Source: Rhynchopus euleeides (lineage: Eukaryota; Euglenozoa; Diplonemea; Diplonemida; Diplonemidae). Taken from it: DNA of 64,000 nucleotides. The notes under the pieces are model-generated. The model did no database searches. It saw nothing but the letters and a program-made list of their open reading frames with translations, and was not told where the DNA came from. Every line of letters starts with the position of its first letter. The stretch's first letter is position 1. The stretch is from NCBI GenBank assembly GCA_963210315.1, contig OY723288.1, positions 1,116,001 to 1,180,000 of the forward strand, in the 5' to 3' direction. Positions 49,882 to 60,383 of the stretch are shown piece by piece. Both the position numbers and the translations under genes were made by a program.

Positions 49882-52596
49882 ATGTTACTGTTACTGGTCG
49901 GTGGGCCCACTCGGCGTCACGATGTCGTGCGGGACAGCCTGTACAGGCTCGCGGTGGAAGCGGGTACGAGCCCCGAGATGGAGACGCTCCACATCCTTCC
50001 GGACTCCCAGGAGCGCCCCGGGGACATTGTCACTCGCCGGGTGTGGCCGCGGGTCATCGACGTGACGATCCGCAATCCCCTCGCGGCTTCCGTGGTCCAA
50101 GCTGCTGCGAGGTTTACTGGAGCGGCGGCGGCAGCGGGGGAGGCAGAGAAGAACAGGAGGTATCGTGATCCCTGCAGGAGATCTGGCCAGATTTTCGCGG
50201 CCTTTGCGATGGAGGCTTTCGGGGGTCTGGGGCCGTCGGCGCACCAGGTTTTCGGCAAGCTGGGCCGCCTAGCAGCAGAACGGACGGGGCGAAGCAGGGT
50301 TCTGGTCACCCAGAGCCACGCCACCAGAGTGAGTAGCGCGTACAGCCACATCCTGGGTCGAACACTCCTTGAATGCGGCCCCATATCACCAGCAGCAGTG
50401 AGCCGGACGGCGTTGGCTACAGAGGCCGCGGCCCCCCTGAACCCGGACCACTTCATGCGGTTCTCGGTTGACTCGCGTGGGGAGGGGGAGGTGTTCATTG
50501 ACCCTGATGAGGAGCGCCCTGTGCCCCAGGCGGACCCGGTCCCTCGGGCAGAGGCAGCACCGACATCTCCGTCCCCCTCTGTCGTCATCGAAAAGTGGAG
50601 AGACAAGCGAGGAGGGGCGCGAGTGGCTATTGAGGACCTGGCAGAGGGGCTTGGTAATGCTCTTACGATGCCAGAACAGGTCGCCGCCCTGGGTGGGTCA
50701 GTGGCGGAGGGGGCCCCAGCAACGTGGGTGGTGGCGGTGACGGCCGCGGCGTGTGACCTGGGGTTTGACATCGACGCTGACAAGCTTCTGCGCCTGGCGG
50801 TGGTGTGCGTCCGTCGAGCGCCCACACTCCGTCTGCTCCTCTCAGACCCCGACGAGTGGGCGGGGCGTATGCTGGCTTCCGGGGGTGGCGAAGACGTGGA
50901 CCAGGTGGCCCTCCGTGGGGTGGCGGTGGCCCTCGACGTCCACGCTGTGGTTTTTAGAGACAACCTCCCCCCTCTTCTCGTGGCCCCAGGTGAACCATGC
51001 CAAGCGCTTTTTGTGGGCGGCGTGGACGGGGGGTTCAAGCCGGTCACGGTGCCGGACCAGGTGGTGGAACAGGTCACATACACGAAGTGTGTGGAGGTCG
51101 AGGTGCCGCAGGGCCCGGTTATCCCGGGGCGCGTGGATGTGTCGGGGTCACCGGGTTGCTGTCAGTTCTGTGCGTCGCTCTTCACCACGGCCGTGCACCA
51201 TGGGGAGTGTGGTCACTGCTCGAGGATGGTGTGCCCGACCTGCTGTGGGCTGGGCGAAGACGACACCAGGTGCGTCTGCACGCCACTACCTCTGCCACGC
51301 GAGGACCAAGGGGTGGCCCCTCATCCGCCGGGGCAAGCGGAGCCCCCTCCTCCGCCCCCGGCGAGCACCGCACTGACAAAGGCTTTGCTGGAGGGCCGGG
51401 CCCCAGGGGGAGGGGACGGTCTGTCCAGGCTGCAACGGTCTTTGGGGATGCAGGAGTGCACGGGGTTCCGTTTCACACCAGGCGACTGCTTCTTCGATGC
51501 GGCGGCTTTCATTATGGGAGGCTCGGCGGCGGGCATGCGGAGGCTAGCCGTCCAGGCGGTGCTACGTGACCCAGGCCTTTGTGCTCGGGCCGAGCCGAAC
51601 AGCGAGTCCTGGGCTGCGGCCATGCGAGTCGAGGGTAGCCGGGACGAGGCTTCTTGGGCGGACCAGGTAGCAGTACATGGACTTGCGCTGGGGTCGGGGT
51701 GGGCTGTGGTGGTCCTATCTGATCAAGCGCCCCCCACGGTCCACCGCCCCCGGGTGAAGCCTTTCGTCGGAGTGCTTGGAGTCAAGCATCAGGGAAAGCA
51801 CTACACCCCCCTTTTGGTGCCCCCACCTCTGGCGGAGGCAGTGTCTGCCCTCGCCCCCTCGCCGGTGTTGGGGCGGACTGGCTGTCCAGGGGGGGAGCAG
51901 GGCCTCCCCATGTGCCAGGTGCCGTCCCAGCCGTCGCGCCGCCGCTTTTACTGTGCCCGCTGTGCAGAGGCGGTGGATACCGCAGTCGAACACTGGCGTT
52001 GTTTCGGTTGCGATTGCAGGGCGTGTGGGGAATGCGTGGAGCAGGGGGAGACCTGTATGGATCTGGGGCCTCGGGACGCGGAGGAGCCGCCTGCGAGGGT
52101 CCCGCAGCCGCAGGACCAGGGTGATCCCCCTCGACGAGAAGGTGATCCCCCTCCTGCACCCACCGGCGCCCCGGCCACCGGCCGCTCCGACCCGACCGCC
52201 ACCGAGGAAGGCTCCAACCCTGCGCAAGCACCAGCCACCTCGATGTCGTCGCAGCCGAAGCGGAAGCGGGAGTCGGCATCGCCGCAGCGTGGTCAGGAGA
52301 TGGATGAGGACGACGGGGCCACGACGGTGGGGGAGTGGGAGGAGCAGTTCTGCCCCGACGTGCACCGACCGCAGGAGGAGCAGGAGGCGGCGCTCCGGGC
52401 CATTCAGGCTTGGTGGGCCGAGTTGGGGGATGACAAGGCCTCACAGGCGGAGGCGTACAACGTGGTCTGTTGTCGTCTGAGGGCGCGGGCAGGCAAGCGG
52501 GCGCGGGCGAGCCGGCCAGGGGCGCGGGGGTCTTCGCAGCGGAGTTCCCAGGGGTCCCAGAGCCAGGGGAGTAGGGCCGCCAGGGGAGCGAGATAG
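49882..52596 (+). CDS. 5'-truncated retroelement ORF: endonuclease-like tail plus two OTU-like/zinc-finger modules
   Basis: Encodes 904 residues. Residues ~13-140 (RRHDVVRDSLYRLAVEAG, LPDSQERPGDIVTR, RVIDVTIRNPLA, FAMEAFGGLGP) match the endonuclease-like tail that often follows reverse transcriptase in retroelement polyproteins; the polymerase itself is missing upstream. Two repeated modules follow. Module 1 (~270-465) has an OTU-like fold pattern, but the catalytic Cys position is Trp282 and the His position Phe385, followed by a Cys/His cluster from residue 426 (CCQFCASL...CGHC...CPTCC). Module 2 (~525-725) is a plausible active OTU cysteine protease: GDCFFDAAAF (Cys536) and GKHYTPLL (His640), followed by CARCAEAVDT...CFGCDCRACGEC from 691. 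Cys-to-His spacing is 104, versus 103 for the altered pair. The C-terminus is low-complexity with KRKRE and Ser/Gln-rich sequence. OTU domains remove ubiquitin. Domain order and duplication are seen; activity is inferred. Confidence 0.72.
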   Translation: MLLLLVGGPTRRHDVVRDSLYRLAVEAGTSPEMETLHILPDSQERPGDIVTRRVWPRVIDVTIRNPLAASVVQAAARFTGAAAAAGEAEKNRRYRDPCRRSGQIFAAFAMEAFGGLGPSAHQVFGKLGRLAAERTGRSRVLVTQSHATRVSSAYSHILGRTLLECGPISPAAVSRTALATEAAAPLNPDHFMRFSVDSRGEGEVFIDPDEERPVPQADPVPRAEAAPTSPSPSVVIEKWRDKRGGARVAIEDLAEGLGNALTMPEQVAALGGSVAEGAPATWVVAVTAAACDLGFDIDADKLLRLAVVCVRRAPTLRLLLSDPDEWAGRMLASGGGEDVDQVALRGVAVALDVHAVVFRDNLPPLLVAPGEPCQALFVGGVDGGFKPVTVPDQVVEQVTYTKCVEVEVPQGPVIPGRVDVSGSPGCCQFCASLFTTAVHHGECGHCSRMVCPTCCGLGEDDTRCVCTPLPLPREDQGVAPHPPGQAEPPPPPPASTALTKALLEGRAPGGGDGLSRLQRSLGMQECTGFRFTPGDCFFDAAAFIMGGSAAGMRRLAVQAVLRDPGLCARAEPNSESWAAAMRVEGSRDEASWADQVAVHGLALGSGWAVVVLSDQAPPTVHRPRVKPFVGVLGVKHQGKHYTPLLVPPPLAEAVSALAPSPVLGRTGCPGGEQGLPMCQVPSQPSRRRFYCARCAEAVDTAVEHWRCFGCDCRACGECVEQGETCMDLGPRDAEEPPARVPQPQDQGDPPRREGDPPPAPTGAPATGRSDPTATEEGSNPAQAPATSMSSQPKRKRESASPQRGQEMDEDDGATTVGEWEEQFCPDVHRPQEEQEAALRAIQAWWAELGDDKASQAEAYNVVCCRLRARAGKRARASRPGARGSSQRSSQGSQSQGSRAARGAR

Positions 52597-53235
52597 CCGT
52601 AGGTCGGCTCCCCCCCCCCCCTACCCCCCTCTTTCCTTTCGCCCCTCCCCCCCCCCCCTCCCGTTCCCCACCCCCGTGCCCCCTTCCCCTTTCTTCCGGT
52701 GAATGCGCCAGCGGAGTCGGTCCACGCCCTCGCTGTCAGTCGCTTTCGCCTCTCCCCCCCTGCCCCCCCCCCCCTTTACCTCGCCCCCTTTTCCCCTCAC
52801 CAGCGGGCTGCCCCTTGTGAATGGTAGATTTGCCTACAGCCCCTTGTTCATGCCGCCAGCACGGAGCCCCACGCAGCTCAACCCCGGCCAGTGCGCGGTT
52901 TGTTTGCCCTAGAGCTTTGTTGTTTGTGTAGTTCATGTTACAGTGCTAAGAGCCCGTAGAAGCAAAAGTAGAACCTGCTGCGCTAGCCCCACCAAGCAGC
53001 CACAGTACGACAGGACGCGCGCAGGCACCGGGCCCCCTCTCCTAAAAAAAACTGTTACTACATGGGTCGAATCGTCCATCTAGTGATACTCCACAGAGGC
53101 AGTTGCCTGTATGTTGAATAGTATGACGACGTCATGGTATTCAACGTTAAAATTGTTCTCGATACCGTTGCCGCTCCATGCATGAGTATGCATGGAGCGG
53201 CACACACGAGCACAAATCACACACACCCACACTGC
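52597..53235. other. intergenic region, no gene seen
   Basis: C-rich tracts (52600-52700, 52755-52780), then mixed sequence with inverted matches around TCCATGCATGAGTATGCATG (53175). No gene seen. Confidence 0.5.
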
Positions 53236-53237
53236 AG
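53236..53237 (+). promoter_or_regulatory. putative spliced-leader acceptor AG
   Basis: CACACCCACACTGCAG, 23 nt before the ATG at 53261. Confidence 0.45.
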
Positions 53238-53260
53238 GGGTTCTCATCCTCACACACAAC

Positions 53261-53515
53261 ATGCCTGGGCGCAAGGCGCACTGGTCGCAAGTGCACTTCT
53301 CCGCAGTGCAGAACAACCTGGCGCGTAAGTGCCAGCACTGTGATGATGTTATAAAGGCAGTGTCTGGCACACGCCTCCAGACGAAGGCACCCACTGAGGT
53401 GGTGGAGCGGGCGAAGGAGGCGGGTACCATACTGCCCACCTGGTCGCACCCAAGTGCCTCACACCGGATCTCTCCCCACCCGGTGGTCCACCTGACGGAT
53501 ATGCGCCTCAACTAA
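53261..53515 (+). CDS. small BED-like zinc-finger protein (84 aa)
   Basis: Encodes MPGRKAHWSQVHFSAVQNNL onward, 84 residues. Trp8, Phe13, Cys24-x2-Cys27 and a Ser-Gly-x2-Leu39 follow the BED-finger pattern, but the downstream His/Cys ligands are absent, so the finger is incomplete. The layout (acceptor AG, short leader, ATG) is that of an expressed gene. It lies 57 nt upstream of a TGTATTTTTT decamer array. Either a domesticated transposase N-terminus or a transposon fragment. Compare the BED ORF at 35735, which also lies beside decamer arrays. Confidence 0.5.
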   Translation: MPGRKAHWSQVHFSAVQNNLARKCQHCDDVIKAVSGTRLQTKAPTEVVERAKEAGTILPTWSHPSASHRISPHPVVHLTDMRLN

Positions 53516-53571
53516 TCGCGTTGTGAGTAACCTGAACCCGAGAGTGCTGAGTCCCCTACTGGGCCCCCACT

Positions 53572-53644
53572 AGTGTATTTTTTGGTGTATTTTATGTATT
53601 TTATGTGTATTTTATGTACTTTTTGTATTTTTTGTATTTTTTGA
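53572..53644 (+). repeat. TGTATTTTTT-type decamer array, right
   Basis: Seven variants of TGTATTTTTT/TGTATTTTAT, same orientation as the array at 49653. The two arrays bracket the OTU retroelement ORF and the BED-like ORF. Confidence 0.82.
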
Positions 53645-56600
53645 GACAGGCTTTGTATTTTGTCATCCCTGCATCGCCCCCCCCCCCCCCCCAGCGGTGA
53701 AGGGCCCTTTTGTTATTTTTGTTCTTCAAGTAATGCGCAACCGCTACCACCACCCCTCCCTGAACCCAACTGTATGTGCGGCATGCCGCCCCTCCACGAA
53801 GGATTGAAGAGTCTTCCATGTCCATCCAATCCTCAATACTGACACAAGATTGGCAGGGATTGAAGTCATCTCTTCTCTATCTCTCTCTCTCTGCAGTATA
53901 GCGTGTACCATATTCATCGTGCACTGTTACCATCCCCCCCCCCCCACCTCCATGAGGGGATCATTCTTGTGCTCCCTTCAAATTCGATTTCACTACCCCC
54001 CCCCCCCACCTCCATGAGGGGAGTGGGTGGGAGGGCACGAATGCTATCAATCACCCCAGCCCGGAACAGAGCAGCAGCGTCACGGATAAGTTCACTCCCC
54101 CCACACCCCCCCCCCCCCCTTCGCCACAAAAAGAGTGTGGAACCAGCAGCCACTTTCAGTTTTCTACCTCCCCGCCCCGCCCCCTCCACCCCTTCAATTT
54201 TCTACCCCGCCTAACGCATAGACTCCCTTCGCCCTTCCCCTCCGGGGGGAATGGCAAAGGGGGAGGGGGGGGGGACAGCCAGTTCCGCAGTACCCCATTC
54301 GATGGTTGTGGCATGCTGAGGCATGCAGGGGTGTGCCCCACCCCCACCCCACCCATCCCATTCTCCAAAAACCGTTTGCGAGTCCCGATCCCGCCCCGTG
54401 TCACAACCCCACCCCACCTCCACCCCTGAAAGTGAAGGGAGATCATCCTTGTGCTTCCTTCTACTTCTATCTATTTCAATACCCCCCCCCTCCCCCTGAA
54501 ACAGAAGTTTCCCCAGAAGCACAGTAAAGAAACAGGCCGTTCGAATTGTTCATCGGAGGCACCATGGGGGCGAGGGGGTGGGTGGGTGGGTGGGTGTGGC
54601 ATTGTGCTGTCATGCTGCCCTGCTGCCATACCCCCCCCGATGAGGGACTTGTTTTCCCCGCTCTGGGCGCATCGTGCGCGGCATACAGCCGTCAGTGCCC
54701 CCCCCTTCACCCACCCCCCCCCCCCCCCTCCCACAACCTGCATAACGAGTGAAGGGTGATCATTCTTGTGCTCCCTTCGACCTCCATTTCACTACCCTCC
54801 CTCCCTCTGCCCGTTTCTTCAAACCCCACATCGGATGACGGGTTGTGTGGTTGCAAAACTCTGTCATGCCATCGCTGCTCCTCAGCCCCGTTGCCGTCCA
54901 CCCCACTAGGGTCGGTGCGCGTGGGTGCAAGACACATAGGGGAGATGCGGTGTTTGTCGACAGCCTCTGTGCGTGTTGTTCAGGCCTTTCTCCTTGTATG
55001 CAAGAGGCTGCAGGTATTTCATTGGTTCGCAGTGCAGTGCAGTGTGTGTATGTGCGTGTCATGCAGGATGGTCCTCACAAAAACAATGATCGCATCAAAG
55101 AAACGATATTTTCCCCTGCGCCCCGCGGGAAACTGTGCGCAGTCCTGCCGCACGACCCTCTATTGTGCGTAAGCCTCTTGGCAACAACCGCAACTTTGGG
55201 AGCCATAATGTGATCGCATGACTTCCCTCGGTCCCCCGAGAAGTGGCAAAATACCCACACCCTACTACTGTGTTCCTGTTCGAGGTCAGCGTAGCATTCA
55301 GGAAAGGCCTTTGCGTGAGTGTTTTTCTTGAGGGCATGCGAGTTGGAATTTTCACGCTAGGAAAAAAAGGCCTCTCGGACTGTGCCCTGAGGCTCCCGTT
55401 TCCAATGAGATGCAAACTTGCTGGGCGGAGACCAGGTGCCAACGTGCACTCTCGAGACGCACCAGCACAGCATCTCTGGCGGGAGTCGTGGCGGTTCATC
55501 GAGGCTGTAACCAGCTCAGTGCGGACAAATCAATCTCTGTGGTGAAACAAACGATACGACATGTCGCCCAACGAGCATGGTATGATATAAGACAGCCCGT
55601 CTTTATCTCTCGCCTGTTTTTGTGTGCAATGGAGTGTGTCTCTATTACTTATTGTTGCCTGTTACATCCCCCCCCCCCCTCCTCCCCACACACAGGGGCA
55701 ACCAAAAAATGTGTCTGCGATTCTTCTTTGATTGTCTGCCGTGCCTTTATGTGGGAGCGTGGTTCAAACCCGTTCGAATCTGGAGTGGTGTTCTGCTCAA
55801 AAACGTCTGTGCAAATCTACGAAAAATAAATCAAATCAGGGGGAAATGGACGGTTGATGCAGGAACCAATTTTTTTGCCTTTTTCGACTTCTCCTGTCCC
55901 TCATGTAGATCATTGTTTGTCGGGTGGGGGGGGGGGGGGAGGGGGGGAACTCAAGCCACATCACACGTCAAAAATCCCATAACCATGCGAAAGAACGAAT
56001 TGTTCAATTGACAGTTGAACATAACTTTACCCCCTTGCTATATTTTATCTCACGCACCCCCATGCAACTGGTGCGTTCTTGGAGTCCGATATGAACTTGT
56101 TTTAGTTGCGGACAGTTCGGATACCCACACCGATCCTTGCACAGATGTATCCCGTCTGTTGTTGTTGCCGCTGACACTGATATCGGAGGAACGGCTCGAA
56201 GTTACGCAGACCTGCTTCATATTTTCATCAATTTTTTTTGTCAAAATCAGAGGTTTCCCGCCTCCGCCTCGACTATTCTCTGGGATTGCCCCAATGGTAT
56301 GGTTTGGTCAGTCAACTCGCCGCCTCGGGTTTTTCAGCACGAAATCTGCGACAGTCTCGGTCACGAATGCGTGCCACTCTGCGTCTGTGGAGAGGTGGGG
56401 GTGCACGAGCAGGAGTCACAACCTCGAATGACGGTTTGACCGTCTGGTGGCTGACAAACGAAGCAAAGGCGAGCCAACGGTGGATTGTCAGAACCATCTG
56501 AAGGTGTAACGTGGCCACAATGTGTACTCCAGTCACATTTGGGGTTTCGTCGTTTGAGCTGTGACGATGCTGTATCGAATTCGTGACTTCGTACACCAGG

Positions 56601-58303
56601 CCTTTGGGTGCAGTCCCTTATGAACCAACAGATGCTCGTTGCTGTCGTCTTGCGAGGTGCCCAAATCCGGTGGTTGTCTGCAGTGCAAATGCACTGAATG
56701 TGAAAACGGGAAAGGGGACATCTGGGTGGGCAATTCTCGTTTCAAAGCAGGTCTGAGTTACGTTGGTCTTTTATATCTGATTGTTCAAAATAATGCATCC
56801 GTTTTCTTGGTTGCTGGAAAACACACAGCTGAAGAACAAATCACCTTTGCACGCCAGGTTGCCCGGCGAAGAGCAAAAAAAACATGACTTGAAAACTCCC
56901 TGGAACATAACGAAAAATATGAAACGAGGGCAAAACCTCCCAATCTCTCTCTGAATCTTCGATGTCTGTCCGCACAGGCTGCTGATTTTCGACAGTTTTG
57001 CCTCCTCTTCTGGGACGGTGCTACGGTTTGCGTGGCACTGGCCAGAGCTCCTGGATTGAGGAGTGTGCGTGGTGCCAATATTCGAAGGCGGTGTCAGCCC
57101 TGAGCCGTCATCAGCACCTCCCCTCCAGTATCGTACTTCTGGAGGATTACCCACACACCGGTTTTGACACTTACTCTTTGCTTCATACCCTCCCCCCGGG
57201 CGCGTCTCGTCAGCAAAGAACCGGGTATAATCACATCCAGGGTTGACTTGACCCGAGGCAGTGTCACGGGTGGGGGTGAAGAGGCGTAGAACGGGAGGTT
57301 GCAATGGCAAAACGTGAAAACACGAGCACGGGAGGTAAGGAATGAATCTCCGGCCTTTCCCACTTGCCGCGGCAGAAGACTATTAACTGGTCAAGCGGCC
57401 CTACCTCGGGTTATGTGTATGTGTAGAACCCAGCCCCTGCCCCTGTGCTGAGTGCCTTGCTCTTAAATGTCTCTATGCAATCATCAAACTTTGGCGCCGA
57501 GGGGATAGGCCCCGATTGGGGGGTCAGGGAGGGGTGGGTGTGGGGTGGGGGGGTCGTGGGACGTGTGTTTTAGAGGTATCCTGGGATATTGCCCCTCATC
57601 AACACAGTGCAAGGCTGTTGCGGTTTAAAAACATGTGTTCAATTGATACCGCCCTTTTTTTTTGCGAACGAAGAAAATCAACAGAACGAACAAAAGAAGA
57701 CAACAATCGATCAGAACTATCAGGGTGCAGAAACTGAGTTTTCCCCCGCATCCTCGTGTTTGGCGCAGGCAGTGTCGCCAAAGAAATCATCGGTGGAGGC
57801 TCTTCGCGGTTGTTTCCGAGACAGGCTGACATTGTATTTTTGCTACAATGAATATGCACGGCACTGCCCTGTCGTCTCCTACGTCAGGCTGGTCGCCGAT
57901 GCCAATAAAAAGTAAATCATCATCACGGACGGTTCCCTGTGTCAGTGAAACAGCCACTCCTTGTGCTAGTGAAACTGCTAAGACTGCACAGCTAAGAAAA
58001 CCATTCAAAAAATTTCTCAGCAGGAGGGCGTGTTGCCAGGCCCAACAGGCGCACCGCTCCACCCCCTAAGTTTGTCCCAACAAGCTTGCTTGATAATGCG
58101 AAGAAACAGTGGGATAACGTGTGCGATGTGGATCCAGCATATTGGAACAAATCAGAAATCTCACACACACAGACCACACACATCGCGAGTGGGATAACGC
58201 TCGGTGAAGTGGCACAGCGAGCGGGACGGTTACGTCAAAAAAAAGAGTCCTCTTTGCAACCAAAAAAAATTGCGTTGCTGGGGTAATCAGGCTGGGGGAA
58301 GAA
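53645..58303. other. repeat-rich non-coding region
   Basis: About 4.6 kb without a convincing gene on either strand. It holds the CATTCTTGTGCTCCCTTC repeats (53953-54797) and C/G homopolymers. GC content drops towards 55-58 kb, where open frames have random-like composition. Confidence 0.5.
53953..54797 (+). repeat. cluster of three ~50-bp repeats
   Basis: Copies at 53953-53995, 54431-54484 and 54749-54797 share GAGGGGATCATTCTTGTGCT or GGAGATCATCCTTGTGCTTC, CCCTTC, ATTTCACTACCCC or ATTTCAATACCCC. The spacing (~480 and ~320 bp) is irregular. Confidence 0.7.
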
Positions 58304-58689
58304 ACAACAAATCACAACGAATCACACCCGATCACAACAAATCACAACGCCAAATGTTGTGATTTGTTGTGATTTGTTGCGATTTGTTGTGGCCAGTTGT
58401 GATTTGTTGCGACCAGTTGTGACGACTTGTGACCCTTTTGTGATGAGTTGTGATGAGTTGTGATGAGTTGTGATGAGTTGTGATGAGTTGTGATGAGTTG
58501 TGATGAGGTGTGATCTGTTGTGATCTGTTGTGATCGCGATCCAAAATTTCAAAAATTTAAAATTTTGGATCGCGATCACAACAGATCACAACAGATCACA
58601 CCTCATCACAACTCATCACAAAAGGGTCACAAGTCGTCACAACTGGTCACAACAAATCACACCACGTCACACCTAGTCACAACAAATCA
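58304..58689. repeat. foldback of TTGTGA-type decamers
   Basis: Left arm (58357-58544) is a tandem run of decamers TTGTGATTTG, TTGTGATGAG and TTGTGATCTG. The centre (~58545-58566) is an A/T palindrome around GATCGCGATCC. The right arm (58567-58689) carries the complementary decamers in mirror order, with fewer copies of the GATGAG type (2 versus 7). A second switch of orientation is at ~58349-58357, with CACAACAAAT-type units to its left. The right arm abuts the 3' end of the - strand retroelement. Confidence 0.92.
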
Positions 58690-60383
58690 CAACTGGCCGT
58701 ATTGCAATTTGGGTTAGCGTGCTGGCATCGCAGCCTGGCCCCGAAGGACCATACCGTGAGGAACCGGGCCCGCTATCCTACTCTTGCTCTACGTGACACC
58801 ACACGGTTTCGCTCTCCTCCTCGTTGCGCTGTAAAGGAGGGGGGACACACACACACTGGAAGCCGGAGATTGCGCCTGCTGATACTGAGGCGCAATCTTC
58901 GCGACGACGCGTTGAAAAGAGCGCGGAATAGCCGCCGAACGAAAGATGGTGGGAGAGGGGATGCAGCGGGTGCGCTTCGGAACCGCACGCAACACCTGCT
59001 TCTGGAGGAAACGAGAACGAGAAGGACGGACAGCACGTGTATTGCGCTCCAAGAAGCGCAAGGCCTGTGAGGCCCGTGGGAAAGGGGAAGGCACGCCCGA
59101 TCTAGCTGTGCTGATGATCGTGCGGGAGGAAGGAAAACCTGCTCTGTTGTTATGAAACGAGCATCGCTCCAGGGCAGATTCGTCTGCCTCCCGCATGTGC
59201 GCTACACGTTTCTGCGCGCGGGGAACCGAGGACTCAGAAGGGGAGGAAGGGGAGAAAGGAAGTCGACGCCCCACGTAAGGGCTCGGCGACGTGCACTCGT
59301 GGGAGAGCGTGTCGCCCCCCTGGTGAGACGGCGTTTCTGCCTGCCAGTCGGGAAGAGAGGGGGTTGCAGTGTCTAAAGGCACTAGGGGCTCCTGACATGG
59401 AGAGGGTGGTGGGGGTGACACAGTGTCTGATGGGGGACTAAGCCGAGTGTCGACGGGCTGAAAGCCCGGCGAGTCATCCACAACAAGGGAAGGTGCAGGC
59501 GAGAGAGGAAGGGGGGAAGCAAGTTCTGATGGGGGCATGATACTATCCTCGTCAGGCCAAAGGCTTGACGCTGAAATCGGTGAACCAGGGGACACGGGGG
59601 GTTGAGGTTCTACTCTTCTGTTGTTAAAGGAGCGTTGCCCCAGGGCAGATTCGCCTGTCTCCTGTATGGGTGCTACCCGCTTCTGCGCGCGGGGCACCGA
59701 GGACTCAGAGGGGAGAGAGGGAGAGAAAGGAAGGCGGCGCCCCACGCAAGGGCTCGGAGATCTCCGTTGCGTGGCGCTCTCTGGGAGGGGCGGCGAGCCC
59801 GACTGCGGGGTCTGTAGCCCGTCCAGCAGGTCTGTGTGCAGCACGAGCTCCGGAGCCGGAGAGGGCGCCGGAGGCGGTGCTGTATCTGCTGGTGGAGCGA
59901 GACGAGCATCATCAGGCTGGGAGCCCGACGATTCATCCGCATCAAGCGTAACGTGCTCTGCACCCATCTTACGCGGGGTAGGGGAAGCAGGGGTATTCAT
60001 TCGAGGGGAAGGCGAGAAAAGAAAACCAGGGAATTCGCGTGGGGTCAACGCAGATGACTCCGCAGAAGAACCCAACTCGCCCTCACTGGGCTGATCGTCG
60101 GGGCAGCAAAGAGCCAAATGCTCAATCACGCCCGGCCAAAGAAGAAGAAGAGACGCACACATGTCCCACTCTGGCTGTCGCACACACACTATCCCAGCCC
60201 CCCAGAGGGACGGGCCCTCGTCAGAGTGATCTAAACAAATGGCGGTGCGTTTCACGGCATCCTGCCCCATCGAGTCCTCGTCGGAGGCGTCCAGAACGAT
60301 GGCGGTGCGTTTCACCGCAGCCGCAGCCGTCGTGTCGCTATCCATCTCAGACGAGGGAGGGACTTCCTCGCTGGTGGAGCCCG
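58690..60383 (-). repeat. 1,694-bp tandem duplication, unit 1
   Basis: Nearly identical to 60384-62077 (about four differences noticed, e.g. GTGTATTGCG versus GTGTCTTGCG). Only CA is shared at the three junctions, so the duplication needed at most 2 nt of homology. Confidence 0.96.
58789..60345 (-). pseudogene. duplicated C-terminal part of retroelement ORF (518 codons)
   Basis: This is the duplicated copy of the last third of the - strand ORF at 60483-64000, starting at an internal Met (MDSDTTAAAA). It carries no enzymatic domain: the sequence is acidic, Ser/Pro-rich and internally repetitive. The motif RRLPFSPS-PSESSVPRAQKR occurs twice ~158 residues apart, and AVKRTAI-LD-SDE twice near its start. 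Three of the ~4 nucleotide differences from the other copy change amino acids (Asn/Lys, Trp/Arg, Pro/Ser). Probably not expressed as a gene of its own. Confidence 0.78.

Noticed and set aside
55755-55800. tRNA-like T-loop words (GGTTCAAACCCG, GTTCGAATCTGG)
   Set aside because: No acceptor or anticodon arm could be drawn around them.
56771-57310. 179-codon - strand frame
   Set aside because: Random-like composition; no domain; region otherwise repeat-rich.
58357-58689. CRISPR-like array
   Set aside because: The units are directly adjacent decamers without spacers and are mirrored; this is a foldback tandem repeat in a eukaryotic genome.
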